NCBI RefSeq assembly: GCF_902459465.1
Contig: NC_047065.1
Coordinates: forward strand, 11,943,634 to 12,007,633
Direction of reading: 5' to 3'
Origin: Asterias rubens
Lineage: Eukaryota; Echinodermata; Asteroidea; Forcipulatida; Asteriidae
DNA: 64,000 nucleotides
Shown: one piece after another, positions 12,016 to 25,300 of the stretch
Layout: each line of letters starts with the position of its first letter
How positions within the stretch are numbered: the first letter of the stretch is position 1
Notes under the pieces: model-generated
What the model saw: only the letters and a program-made list of their open reading frames with translations
Database searches by the model: none
Told to the model about the DNA's origin: nothing
Program-made: the position numbers and the translations under genes

Positions 12016-12227
12016 AGCCATTATACACTTTCGGTACAGAAAAAAAAAAAAAAAAAGGTCATGACACGGCGAAACGTGCGGAAACAAGAGTGGGTTTTCC
12101 CGTTATTTTCTCCCGATGAACGATTGAACCTAAATTTCCACAGGTTTGTTATTTTATATAGAAGTTGTGATACACGAAGTGTGGAACTTGGACAATACTG
12201 TTTACCGAACGTGTCCAATGGCTTTAA
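12012..12227. repeat. Partial family D copy, inverted, sharing one TTAA with its neighbour
   Basis: Begins with the exact complement of the neighbour's right end (variant CCATTATACACTTTCGG, then an A-run mirroring the neighbour's T-run) and ends GTCCAATGGCTTTAA. Confidence 0.78.
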
Positions 12228-12540
12228 AGTAAAATCTACACATTTTGTCGTTTTTGAGAATAAAACAAGCAAACATTTCTGAGGAACTGTGCGTCTTTCC
12301 CAGTGAAAGAAACCATGGTCATAAGGCTGGATCCAACAAGTCGACCACTATAGTCAACAACGGTCGACCAGCCTGGATTTGAGTAAAAATGGTCAACCTT
12401 TAGTTAACCAAGGTTATTAATTTATTAACCACGGTTCCAATTCGAACTTGCTCAATGTATAAAATTGTTTTAAGAGAAGTGTTGGCTCTGAGAGTGAGAA
12501 GAGCCAATGGTATTGCCTAGGAACTCTTTAGTGGTGGAAA

Positions 12541-12572
12541 TCAATCAATCAATCAATCAATCATCCAATCAG

Positions 12573-12616
<44 letters not shown>

Positions 12617-12656
12617 CCAATCAGTCAATCAATCAATCAATCAATCATTCAATTAA
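12541..12656. repeat. (TCAA)n microsatellite, 3' tail of a LINE
   Basis: About 28 units of TCAA with two interruptions. Read on the minus strand it follows directly on the LINE remnant at 12657-13018, as microsatellite 3' tails do in CR1/L2-type elements. Confidence 0.8.
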
Positions 12657-13018
12657 TCATTTAAGGTCATTTGTAGGGCGCCAAAATCAAACGTTTGTTC
12701 TAAGGTGCTGAGGCACAGTTGAACGGTTAGTAAAGCCTGCTGGAACAGGTGAGCTTTAAGGAGTGTCTTGAATGAGGTGAGTGAGATGGCATTTCAGATC
12801 TGTGTAGGGAGCTGATTCCACATTTTGGGGCCATATACAGAGAATGATCTCTCTGCAAAAGTTGAACAGCGAGTTCTTGGCACAACAAAAAGGGAGCAAG
12901 AGCTAGACGAACGAAGATGTCTTTGTTGAGATGTCAATTTGAGCATGTTCATGAAATATTCAGGAGCTTGTTCCCCCTTGAAACCATTTCGAGATGGATC
13001 AGTTACATGGTAGATCAT
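12657..13018 (-). mobile_element. CR1/L2-like LINE remnant, C-terminal end of the reverse transcriptase ORF
   Basis: The minus-strand frame reads ...HLRSSSSCSLFVVPRTR... then FAERSFSVYGPKMWNQLPT, an in-frame stop (TGA after QI), and then a readable NAISLTSFKTLLKAHLF. This is the conserved tail of CR1/L2 reverse transcriptases (the GPKLWNSLP..I...SFK..LK.HL pattern). It is 5'-truncated and dead. Confidence 0.82.
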
Positions 13019-13189
13019 GTAAATAGACTCAAGTCAAAGAAGTGCTCGAAATGAATGGCTTGGGATACCATTTTTACTGGTAAATACCCATTAAAAACGA
13101 AAGTGTGTCATTTAGAAAATTGTGAAAATATGTGGTGGTCGGAAACAGAGGAAATATTTTCAGTGCTGGTTGGGGAATCCTTTAGTGTC

Positions 13190-13297
13190 GGTTGGGTTTT
13201 CCGGCACAGACCACTGTGGGCACGGGTGGGTTTTCCCGGCACTGACCACTGTGTGCACGGGTGGGTTTTCCGGCACCGACCACTGTGGGCAGAACCG
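13190..13297. repeat. Three-copy minisatellite (about 36-base unit) just downstream of the NAE1 stop
   Basis: Three units of the form GGTGGGTTTTCCGGCAC(A/T/C)GACCACTGTG(G/T)GCACG, a few percent different. The array starts about 40 bases past the NAE1 stop codon, so it probably lies in the 3' UTR. Frames open across it are not genes. Confidence 0.8.
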
Positions 13298-13338
13298 TGG
13301 TATGGTTTCAAACAGCGGTTTCAGACGGTTAAGGGATA

Positions 13339-16300
13339 TCAGAGCTGGAACGTAGCCGAGGATGCAGTGATGGCATTGTAGATGTAAGTATTAGAAAACG
13401 GTACAAATTGATGCGTTATAATCTTGATCACTTCCTGTGCTGCTGCTCCACCGATGAATGCCGCTATGGAATGCAACTCGGCCGCTCCGTATCGACACCT
13501 AAATAAACAACAGGCCAAACGAATTAACAATGAATAATCATAATAATAAAGAATTGTAATGCGCACATACTGTACCCTACTGCTGGGTGTTCAAGGCCCA
13601 GTAAAAAAAAAAAGAAAAAAACAGACACAACAAAATTAGTCCTTGAAAACCTGAAACATAAGATAAGTTTTGAGAAGAAATTTGAATTTTTTAGTGGTAC
13701 TGTATTGGACTGTGCTACCCTCTCTTGAGAGTCGCTTGAGGGTGCCCTTCAAGCTAGTCGGAGGGTGAGTTTTTCTAACTCACATGGTTATTAACACCAT
13801 TGCAGCCATCCTTACACGAACGAATTTGATCCACGATTTACTACTTTTAGAACCCTTTCCTCATGTTTTAGTCATCACTTTAGCCACTTAGAACCACAGT
13901 CATGTAAGTAGAGTTATTCCCTGGGCTTATATTTATCTCAGCTTGCCAAAACGATGTTTTTCTGGGTCTTTAAATTTACTCTATATTTTAATTTGTGCCT
14001 CACCTAGATTCACCTACTTCGGGATTTAATTCAGCTAATAAGCTCAGATTTATCAGACTTCTGGAACTCCATATTCTTGTAGATATTGCATTTCCACCGA
14101 GTCATTCCATGAATTAGTGTATTTTGGTCTTTTTATATCGATATTTAGTAGTTAAGGAGCGATCCCTGTCTCTTATTCACAAACGTACGGCTACTTGCCA
14201 GATTGGTGGAGCCATCCCTGTTTTTAAGGATTTTGGCTTGTTAACCATTTAAAGGTATTTTCGTATTTTAACTGTTTTCTCATAAACATTGTTACTTGTT
14301 TATCGTTTTAAAAGAGTTGAGAAGTAAACAAATGTTTTCTCATGTATTTCTTACAGTTCACCGTGAAAAAGACTTTTTGGAAACTGGAGCTCCGACCTCT
14401 GGCCGACTTAGATTTATTTTAATGGTTGACACTAGCTGGCAATTTTGGGTTACGCTGCCACACGCTACACCCTCTTAACCCAGTACAGGTACAAAGTCAA
14501 GATCTATGATTAAGTGGTAGAGAGTTCCAGATTCCTTGACGGCGTGTAAACTTGAAGTAGTTAAAACAATTTTATCTTCAAGTACGCGCTAATCCTCCAA
14601 TCAGATTGACAGAATGGAGTGGTGATAAAAACCTATATTGCACGGCTAATATCACTACCTGCGTCTTGTGTATTCTACATGTATGTCACGCACCAAGTTT
14701 GCTTGAAGATAAATACGTTATCACAAGCGCGCTCGTGAAAATACGGAAAGCATAGCGCGTCTGCGTCCCATATGGGACGCAGAATCACTATATTATTCCT
14801 TATTCCACTCGCGCTTCATAACTTATAACATCTATACGGGATTTGAGGCACTGCATTGGTGATGTATCAATGTATTATTGGTTTGCTGTCACTCCATGTG
14901 TATATCTACTTGCTGGGTAGATTATCTTCTTTTGAGAATTTGTGTTGCTATATATTCTACTTCCGCAGAGTAGTTTGTTTGGGACTTCTCTACTGCGATC
15001 AAGCCGTAGGATACATGGGCACCCCAAGGCGGTCAGCCACATCGGCCTACATCATATGACCTTGGAGCACAGCCAGGGATCATAAGTGTTTGACTTTTCC
15101 GGAGAGAGGAAACGAACATTGCAATTGTTTTTATTACTACTGAAGTATTTCTGATAATTTGTAATTTTCCTATAGATTCTTGACCGAATAAACAGTCAAG
15201 AATCTATAGAAAAATAGTCCTGCATCCAACTTAATTTTAAAAAAAACAAAGACAACCAGCACAAGAAACATGGATAAAAATAATAACCTTCATGTATACT
15301 TTTGAAAAGTCAAAATGAAACTTGAAGGGATATGGTTGGGCAGGGAAAGAGATGGTTGGAGGCGGGGAGGGGGGGGGGGGAGTGGGAAAGGCTGCACAAC
15401 ACTAAGTGAGCTTTATTGTCTTCTTGATAAGTCAAACATAAAGGTCATGTGGTGTGAATGTAAAGATGTCTAGAAAATGAGCAAATTTAGAAATGGCCAT
15501 GCGCCAAACAGTGCAATGTTTGGTCACTTATTACTCAAATTATACAGGTGTTTTTGTGGAGAATTTTCGAGATCGTTATCTCCAGCAATTTACTTTGTTA
15601 CAAAATGCAGAGTTCTCTTGAACCCACGGGGGTCGGCATGGAATGAGAAAATACTGTTTAACCTGTATGGCCCAATTTACCCATTTCACATGACGTCATC
15701 ATCAGACAAATCTTGAATGCGCCATACTGGTGGGCAATTTCACTGTGCGTTTTCATATATAACTCTATGCATAGAGTATGCTGTGCATTGTGCGGTGAAG
15801 TGCGCATTTTAGGCGACGCGGCGTTAATACACGTAAACCTAACTGCCCACCAACATGGTGAGCGTGGCATCAGTCACCGCGTGTGACGCGCGTAGAGGGT
15901 CAATACTTACATTTCATTGATGTGGTCATCCTTCAAGGTTAGATTGACTCCCCATTCATGTAGGATGTTATGCACACAGCTCTGATTGATAATCACAAAG
16001 AAATTCGTCAATTGTAAATAAACACAAGCTAGAGTGGACTGTATGGGCTTTGCTTGGAGAGGTTGGTTTACAGTCATAGAGTTTTAAGAATTAGAGGGCG
16101 CACTGGCCTACATGTAGATACGCCGCCCGGTGTGCGACCATTTTGTAAGTTGAAAAAACAGCATCACACAGCGTTATCATAACACACACACTAACATTCA
16201 ACCTTGCGGTCCCGTCTCGTTGTGCTCGCGACACCACCAGTGCGCCCTCTAGTGCTTATATACAATTATATATGGTTTATAGTCATCGTATCCAGGGCCC

Positions 16301-19300
16301 AATTTCATGAAGCTGTTAAGCAAACAAAAACTGCTAAGGAAATGTAACCATGCTAAGCCAAACATGAGTGGGGCACCAGTCAAGACAGTGTAAACATGTT
16401 ATTTTACTCCCCGGTTTGTGGTTAAGGGAAATGGACACATTTGGTAATTGCCAAACAGTATTCTCACTTGGTTTATCCTAACCACAGACATATAATACCT
16501 ATAGACCGACAGCACCTATGGAAATTAACGTCTGGGTAGTGTTATTTGAACAGCACCCGACTATACCCAAACCATGGGCAAAATCTGCGAAAATGCAAGT
16601 AAAAACACGTGTAAAGCAATGGGCGAGTGAAAGATGTCGATAGAAAATTTGTGTTTTTATCACCAAAAGTATAAGAAATGATGTTAAATCAATAGCTACA
16701 TGTAGATACCTTTTCTGTCGTTACTTGTCTGCCGTTTCTCGTCTTTTTTCGGAACTTTCTCCAAAACAATGAAAGTAGAAGGAATTTGTCCAGAAAATAT
16801 GTTCGTCACGCACTTTCTGGCCAAAGTGCATGTCGATGCGTGTTTTGTGCGGGCGTTGGTGACGCGTATCGCATAGACTTTCGTGCTACCGATACGCGAT
16901 TGTTTGGTGTGCATTCGACGCGAGCGTACCCAACACGGCGGGCCAAAGTATGAACTCTTGTGTAACAGAGTGAGTTTAGACTGGATTTCCCGGAAAAAAG
17001 GTTGTAAAAACTACATTTTAATAGTTAAACCTCATTGCCCAACATTTGTAAACAGTTATATGGAATATTTGTGAAGTGTTGTCTAAGAATTTAGGATTAC
17101 AATCCAGCATCGGGTCAATAATAATAATAATAATAAGCTAGCATTTATATAGCGCCTTTTCCATAGGTTACAAAGCGCTTGGATATGTCCAACACAGATC
17201 AAAAGTCAAAATCAAAGACAAAACAAGTGAGTCTTTAGCAATTTCTTGAATGAATCAACTGAGCTTGCTTTTCTGCAGCTATCAGGAAGCGAGTTCCACA
17301 GAGCTGGGCCTGCATTTGAGAAGGCTCGGTCTCCTGCACTAGTGCTTGTCCTATGCTCAGTGAGAAGGTTGCGTGAGGAAGAACCTAGCATGCGTGATGG
17401 TTGATGTTGCTGAAGCCTTTCACAGATGTTTACTGGGTATTTCAGAATGTGTGCCTTGAGGATATGTAGACAGATTTTGAAGTCAACACGCTTATTAACA
17501 GGTAACCAGTGGAGTTTCTTCAAGAGAGGGGTAGCACTATGTCAACGACGCTTCATGAAAACAATACGTGCAGCCTTATTCTGTAATTTCTGTAGGCGGG
17601 TCAGAGAACGTTTGGATATGCCATAAAGGAGGGAATTACAGTAATCCAATCTTGATAAAACTAGGGCTCGCACAACGGCATGACAGGTCTTCTGATTGAT
17701 GTACCTTCGTATCTTCCCAATGTGTCGGAGATGGAAATTACCTATGCGGGTCACGTTGATGGTATGGGATTCCATGGTTAGTTTCTGATCAAAACTGACG
17801 CAAAGATTCTCACTTTGGCTGATGGACGGATATGTGTGTTGTTGATTTCTAATCTCAAACTGCTTAGTCGAGTGAGGTCGGTCTATAGGTATTATATGTC
17901 TGTGATCCTAACGTAAGCAAAAAATATCACAAACCTGTGAAAATTTGGGCTCAATTGGTCATCGAATTTGCAAGAGAAAAATGAAAGAAAAAACACCCTT
18001 GTTGCATTACTTGGTGTGCTTTCAGATGCATAATTAAAGGCTTCATATTCAGCTGAAGTCTTTTATTATTTGAGTAAGAAATAACCTCTTTCACAAAAAC
18101 TAAGTTACTTCAGAGGGAGCCGTTTCTCACAATGTTTGACACTATCAACAGCTCTCTATTGCTTGTTTCCAAGTAATTTTTATGCTAACAATTATTTGGA
18201 GTATCTACCAATAGTGTCCACTGCCTTTCAGCAACTCTATGACACAGAGCCTACAATGTGTTCTGACCTTTAGTTTGTATGTATCTGCTTCTACTTGGTC
18301 GTCATAGCTCCCGGGGTACCGGTTATACTGATTGTAGAAACGATCGGCGGCACGCAGCAGGACGTAGAAGACCACTTCGCTGTCTGGATTCTCAAGATGA
18401 AGTGCTGCAACAAGTGGGGGACAGGATTCCCAAGTTTTGTTTTTAAGTTATATCAAAGTCAGAAAAAACAAACATCCGTCACTTTTCTTGGCGCCAGGCA
18501 TACATGGGCGTTGATTTATGCGCAGTGCAATCGATACATGCTAGAACTCTACATGTAAACAAATTAGTATGTGCACGTTCGCACAACCATTGAGTGTCGC
18601 ATGCAATTTTATTCTTCCCGAAGTGGAACCTACAGTCTTCCCAAAAACTGTTAATTTCAAGAATATTTTACAGGTTTTCAACATTGTACGCATTTTGAAC
18701 AAAAAGGACATTAATTAAAAGCAGTGGCTGTGTAATAAAGGACCGTTCCTTTATAGCTCGGTCCTGTATTGCCCAGCCATTCCCCCTGCTAGTTTTAAAT
18801 AAGAGAATTAATGTGTGGTGAAGAGATTTTCAACTAGTGGTTTAAACCCGCGCCGAGGCCTGGTTCTTGATAATTTTACTGAGACAAAGTCAAGGTAAAT
18901 TATCAAGAACCAGGCCTCGGCAGATTTAAACCCACAAGTTGAAAACCGATTCAACACACTTTGATTCCCATTCATAAATACCTTATCGGTCAAAAACCAT
19001 CAACACTTTTTGGTCAAAAGGTAAAATAAATGCAAAAATTATAATTGTTCAATGATTTCTTTCAACACAACTCCTTCCAGCTATGAAATGGTTAGGCCCT
19101 AGGCCCGATCGGGTAAACAACTCCTTATAAGGGAATGATGTGGGCGTATTGCGTGATGTGGCACAACTGTCCCGGCTGTGCTCTCGACCAATAGGAATGA
19201 AGAAACTGTCTTATATGCACATGTGCAAGCGTGCGTGTCACGCCCATGTTATAACACTTTTTACTGGTGTTATATCATCCGTTCAAACAACACCTCATGA

Positions 19301-22300
19301 TGCCCTCTCGACCAATCAGAATGGATAAACTATCTTAGGTATTTATGAATGGCTGTTTCAGACCCTGTTGCCACTCTATATTATTCCCTTATTAAAATAT
19401 AACTCTTTAGTTGCTTATTGAAAATACAGATTCTGACCAAGAACTTATAAACCTGACGATCCTAAAAAGATGTGATGGTATTTTTTGTACAACAAACCAT
19501 TTTCTATGAAGAGTTCAATTTCATCCCCTTTCGTCAGTGTGCAAGATTTTTACATTTTCAGAAAGCGTTTAGGTAAAAAACAAGTTATGACAAAGAAAAA
19601 TGCGACCAAATTTTAGCTCACCAATATCTGAGGCACTGCTTGTATCTCTATTGTACTCTTCTGCCAATGACCGGCACCGGACTACTCTCAGAAACTGTGA
19701 ATTCTTGCAGAATAACTTGATCTCCGAGTCTGGTATACTGTCTGGTGTCTGCACAGAAGAGTAACAAATAATAATTTATTGCAGCATTTCATAAATAGTT
19801 CAGTGAGGCAAGTCAAGAGTAATCAGCACAAGTTTGAGGCATACTTGTGCCCACTATTGTATTCTACTTTTAAAAAATCTTTCAAACCATATGCATTTGA
19901 TAACAAACGGTTTTGACCGCTTTTCATAGACCAACTCGCCCTATCCAAGGCAACATGTCCCTTTAAAAGTTCTTGTTAACCCTTTCAATACCACATTGTT
20001 TATTGTAAGCGCCCAACCGGATACCGCATTGTTGACAAAGGTCACAATGCTGTGTACCGTATTTTTTCATACTGAAAAAAAAATATAAACAATTTGGGGT
20101 GTGTACCGGTTTCAATCTTGATTTTTTTTGTGAGAAGACATTATTTTTATTTTTTTAACTTTGTGCATGCAATTTGTAGCATATATAACGACCTTTCCTA
20201 CGATGTCAAATTTGTATCTATTATCTTAATTTTGTTTGCAAGATTTCTGGCTAAAAGAAAAATTACTTCTACTTTTATTCAGGATTTCTGTCTCACGAAA
20301 AACAACAAGATTTTCAACCTATTTTCCTCAAGAAAAGTTTGTAGAAACCTCTCAGAAAAATATAACCTGTTTGGTTATAAGCTTATATTTCCATTACTAA
20401 ACATCGGTGCCTATTTTGCTGAAAAATCTTATCCGTTTTGAAAGAGTTTAGCCACCACGGTCAATTCGACCAGCACGAGTTGGTCGAGGCCTGCTTGCCA
20501 TGCACGCCCAAGCCCACGGCGTTGAACGGGTGACGTGCTCGGTCCAGCTAGCTACCGTTGGTATTTAGTCCGGCTTTGACATCATCTGATTGCATGTCTG
20601 GTGACGAAATACCCCGATTTGCTGCCAAATGTTCACTAGATTCTTTGTCAGGACTGTCCAAGTCTTTTTGTAGAGTCACCATAGGCAAACGTATTGGACA
20701 AACCCTTTGTGCAATGAGCAGCCATGATGGTGATTTTTGTCGAAAAAAAAACACAACAAAAAAACGTGAAATCTTGAAGTGTACTTTTCTCGGAAAATCG
20801 TAATGGCGACCCCCTATACACAATACACACCATTGCAATGCTTGGTAAACAAGCTACCCGTCTATATAAAACCTAACAACAGAGGGCGTCAAACAAAATA
20901 AGAACAGACTCTCAAAGGCAAGTTTTCTCGACATTGGGACGGAGCAACTACATGACGCACGGTCGAGTTTTCACGACAATGGTAAGGAAGCGCTTGCATT
21001 GCGCGGTCGAGTAAACTCGCCAATGGTATAGACGATGTGACCTATGTTTACATTCAAACCGCCCTCTGTTGACAAAACACTATATACGTCATGTTTCGCC
21101 GGGCACTGAGTTGCGTAGTCATAGTAAGTTTGCGTACACTTTCTAGCTGGCTGCCAAAACACAAAGGTTTTGCCCGGCGGTTTGCGCGCGAATCATGTTA
21201 TGGTTTTCGTGTGACGTCAGAGGTCACATCGTCTATTGAAAGGGATAACTTCAGTCAAGTGTGAACATGGCAAACAGGGCACCGACTCACCTTCCCTAGG
21301 GAGACCAAGATCTGGTTCACTCTGGACGTCACGGCCGATATATCAATCTTGGCTTGCTCTATGTACCTGACAAAAACGGACAAGAAAATAACATACAGGC
21401 TGTAAAAAATATGATAACTATAGCCCGGGGTACACTGTCCAGTGAAAAACTGGTGTAAGGCAGCAAACACCACTAAAAAACCTGTGCACCATTTGACCAT
21501 TTAAAACTGGTTATGATCACTAAAGTTAACAGAAAGATACATTTATGACAATAATAATAATATAGAAATAACTAGTTCTTATCAATGCGCATTGTATTAG
21601 TGCCCTGGTCATTATGACAACCAATATTATTCCTTTAATCTTTCTCAGCTCTCGGGGAGAAAACAGCCCCAGCTGCCGTGCGCTCAGAAGGGCTTTTTTA
21701 AACATAATATCAACCTCTACCCTCGCAGGTACCCATTTATACCCCTGGGTGAAGAGAAGCAATTATAGTAAAGTATTGTGGTCAAGGACGCAAGTGTCAC
21801 GGCCGGGATTCGAACCCACACTCTGATGATGTAACCACCAGAACTTGAATTTGACGCTTTTAACCACAACACTCTAAAATACATCATCAAAATCTGAGCT
21901 ACTTAAACTTCCTGAGGGCAAGTTTAAGACAGTGGACACTATTGGTAAATTGTCAAAGACCAGTCTTGTCACTTGGTGTATCTCAACATATGCATAAAAT
22001 CACAACCTGTGAAAATTTGAGCTCAATCGGTCATCAGAGTTGCAAGATAACTATGAAAGAAGAAAAAAACACCATTGTCACACGAAGTTGTGTGCTTTCA
22101 GATACTTGATTTCGAGACCCCAAATTCTAAATCTGAGGTCTCAAAATCAAATTCGTGGAAAGTTACTTCTTTCTCAAAAACTACGTCATTTCAGCGGGAG
22201 CCGTTTCTCACAATATTTTATACTATCAACCTTTCCCCATTACTCTTAACCAAGTGAGGTTTTTTGCTGATAATTATTTTGAGTAATTACCAATAGTGTC

Positions 22301-25300
22301 CACTGCCTTTAAAATGCTTTACTTGCCCATTGAGCTACATGTACTTGACAAAAAGCTTAGGCGCAAGGCCTGATAAGGTTAACTCACACATTTTGGAGTT
22401 GGATATATCGTTTTGAGTCGGCAGTCATGTCGGGAATGGAACCTCGTAATGGTAGCTTTCCACATCCTTCATTCTCCACAAACTGCTTGACTGCTTGAGC
22501 TATCACCCAGAAGGAGCAACTCTGCACAATAAGAAGTTCACAATAGATATTAAATATGCATAGGGGACAAAGAATGTGCATTTTGGTACTACCCGTATAC
22601 ACAGATGTGTGATAAGCACTGTATAATCAGTACTTTAAAAAAAAAAAAAATCACACGCATATTACTCAGGTGGGATTCAAACCCATGAACCTTGCAATTC
22701 TAGAGACTGCCCGGTGGCTTGAGGCAGTTCGAGTAAACTGCTTCACGTGCCCAGTGAGCTACTTGACAAAAAGCTTGAGCGCAAGGCCTGATTTATCAGG
22801 TAAAACTCACACACTTTGAATATAAGAAGTTAACAGGTTACTTCAAATTCCTATGGATTAATTACTTAGTGCAAAACTTCCTTGATCTACTACTTTAACA
22901 TGATACCGCAACAAATGCTGTTGATGGTACTGCATGACAGAAATTTCAAGAAAATTCTCCAAAAGTCTCTGATTCGAGTCACGTTCGTAACACTTGTGTC
23001 CTTGAGCAAGATACTTTACTATAATTGCTTCTCTTCACCCAGTATGGTTATAAATGGGTACCTGCGAGGGTAGAGGTTGATAATGTGTATGAAAAAGTCT
23101 TTGTAGCACTAGGGTGGCCAATGTTGAATACTCCCCAGCCTGCGAAAGATTAAAGGGAAGTTATTGGCCAAGTGACCAGGGGTCGGTTTCACCAAGAGTT
23201 AGGACCACTCCTAGGAGATATTAAAAACCTATGGCTAGTCCTAAGTTAGGAGGAGTAAATCGTCCTCGTCCTAACTTGAGATAAGACAAGTCTTAACTCT
23301 TTGTGAAATCTACTTCAGAGCACTAACGTTAAGGGCATTGAGATTTTTATTGTAAACTGCGCTATATTTAAGAATTTGTTATTATTATTATTTTGATCAC
23401 TATTTGCATCATGTAAACGAATTCTCCCTAAAAGCCATTGGACACTTTCGGTAACAGTATTGTCCAAAGGCCCACACTTCGTGTATCGTAACTTATATAT
23501 AAAATAACAAACTTGTGAAAATTTAGGCTCAATCGGTCATCGGAGTAGGAAGAAAATAACGGGAAAACCCACCCGTGTTTCCGCATGTTTCGCCGTGTCA
23601 TGACATGATTTTAAAATAAATTTGATATTGATATCGAGTATTCTTGATATAAGTGATAATTGTTTTAACGTTTTCTCAAGAAGTAAAGCATTTCATGGAA
23701 TAATATTTCAAGAGAAGTCTTTCACCATTACCTTCTGTAAACCCTGTAAGTTATTTGTAAATCTGTGAACTTTTAATTTTGTTTACTGTTCCGAAAGTGT
23801 GTAATGGCTTTGACACTCCATGAAAATCATCACCTCTGATGTCAAGTTCACACACGCAGGATCATTGAATATTTCCTGGACTTCGCTGGGGATTCTCGTT
23901 GGCACGACGGAGGCGTTGATACTCTTTGCCGCCTCCTCAAAGTTCTCTTCGATTTCTGGGACACCGTTCTCGTTGACGAGAACACCACTCCGAATCATTT
24001 GACGAAGGCTCTCTTTCTCCTTATATGTCTTGGGAATGTTTTCTCCATGCTGGGGGAAAAGAATATCACATTTTAATAAAAGCACAAAATTAACAAAATT
24101 AGTTCGTTGGGTGCAGTTTAAGTGAATTTTCTTACGTTGACAATGGATAACCGTCACCTATATATTGATCATTATAGGGCATTTAAGAACACAAAGGTTT
24201 CAAATGCTGCATCAAACACCTTACACGTTTCCTACCCTAATAAGAATAATAATATTTGGTTCTTATAATGCGCTTTATCACCCCCCTTGGGGCGTATTAA
24301 AGCTCACAGTATTTTTCCTGCAAGGTATGTGGAGCTACGATTTGAAGTGAGAGACCTTTAAAGCACCGTGTAATGGTTAACAAGGTGCTGTGGCGCAATA
24401 TGCAGCCAATTAAACCAGGAATACCGGGGCAAACCCCTTCTGATTTCGACATAAAGTGCACTGGGTTCTTTAACATGCATTACACAACACACGGGACCAA
24501 CGGCTTAACGTCCCATCCGAAGGATGAAGCAATGCATTGCAATGGTTAAGTGTCTTCTTGCTTAAGGACACAAGTGTCAGGACTGGGACTTGAACCCACA
24601 CTGTGCTGAACAGAAACACTCAAGTTTGAATTCGGTGCTCTTAACCACTTCTAGTGTTATTTCAAAACCTTTGTGCATACTCCACGTTACAGGGCATACT
24701 GCGCTAATACAGCTAGTCAGGAACTACTCTAGTAAAATAGTTCCGTCTGAAGAAGTCAAGAAAATAGCATTTGAAGATTCACAACGATCTAACTAAATAT
24801 CTGAGCCCAATTTCATAGAGCTGCTTAGGCATGAAAAGTAGCTAAGCACAACAAAATTCAGCTTACCAGAATAAAACCACCAGCCAAAGTACCATGTCAC
24901 AGTTACAATTTATGACTGGTATCCTGCAAATGTTTGCTTAGCAGAAAAGTGTTGAGCATAATTGTTTACTTAAGCAACACTATGACAAATGGCCCTGGTG
25001 CTTTTACCTCTGCTTTCCACTTCTCCAAGAATTTGTAGTCAATAACTAGGTAGGGTGTGTGCATATGTTCCTGAAAGATGAAAATGACAAGAGTGAGTAT
25101 GGAAAATATGTTCAATACATTGTTTGACTCATTTCTCAAAAACTACAGCACCTCAGCAAGTGATGTTTTAAGAGAAAAGCTTACTACCATCAATTATCTT
25201 CAAACTGTGAAAGTTTACTGTAAATCTGTGGACATTGTGTTTTGTGTGCAACAAAAAGTACCCGAACCTTTTATAACCCCTTGAAGGCAGAAAGGCTATG

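Larger units (their letters stand above)
16422..18230. repeat. Family A MITE split by a 1.4-kb TIR transposon
   Basis: Left part 16422-16482 (TTAA then ATGGACACATTTGGTAATTG). Right part 17913-18230, ending CCAATAGTGTCCACTGCC. Removing the insertion at 16483-17912 joins ACTTGGTTTATCCTAAC to GTAAGCAA... and restores the usual family A order. Confidence 0.85.

Noticed and set aside
20548..20838. Minus-strand frame ending [18 protein letters not shown]... that looks superficially protein-like
   Set aside because: No family resemblance, no convincing splice sites, and it lies inside NAE1 intron 10.
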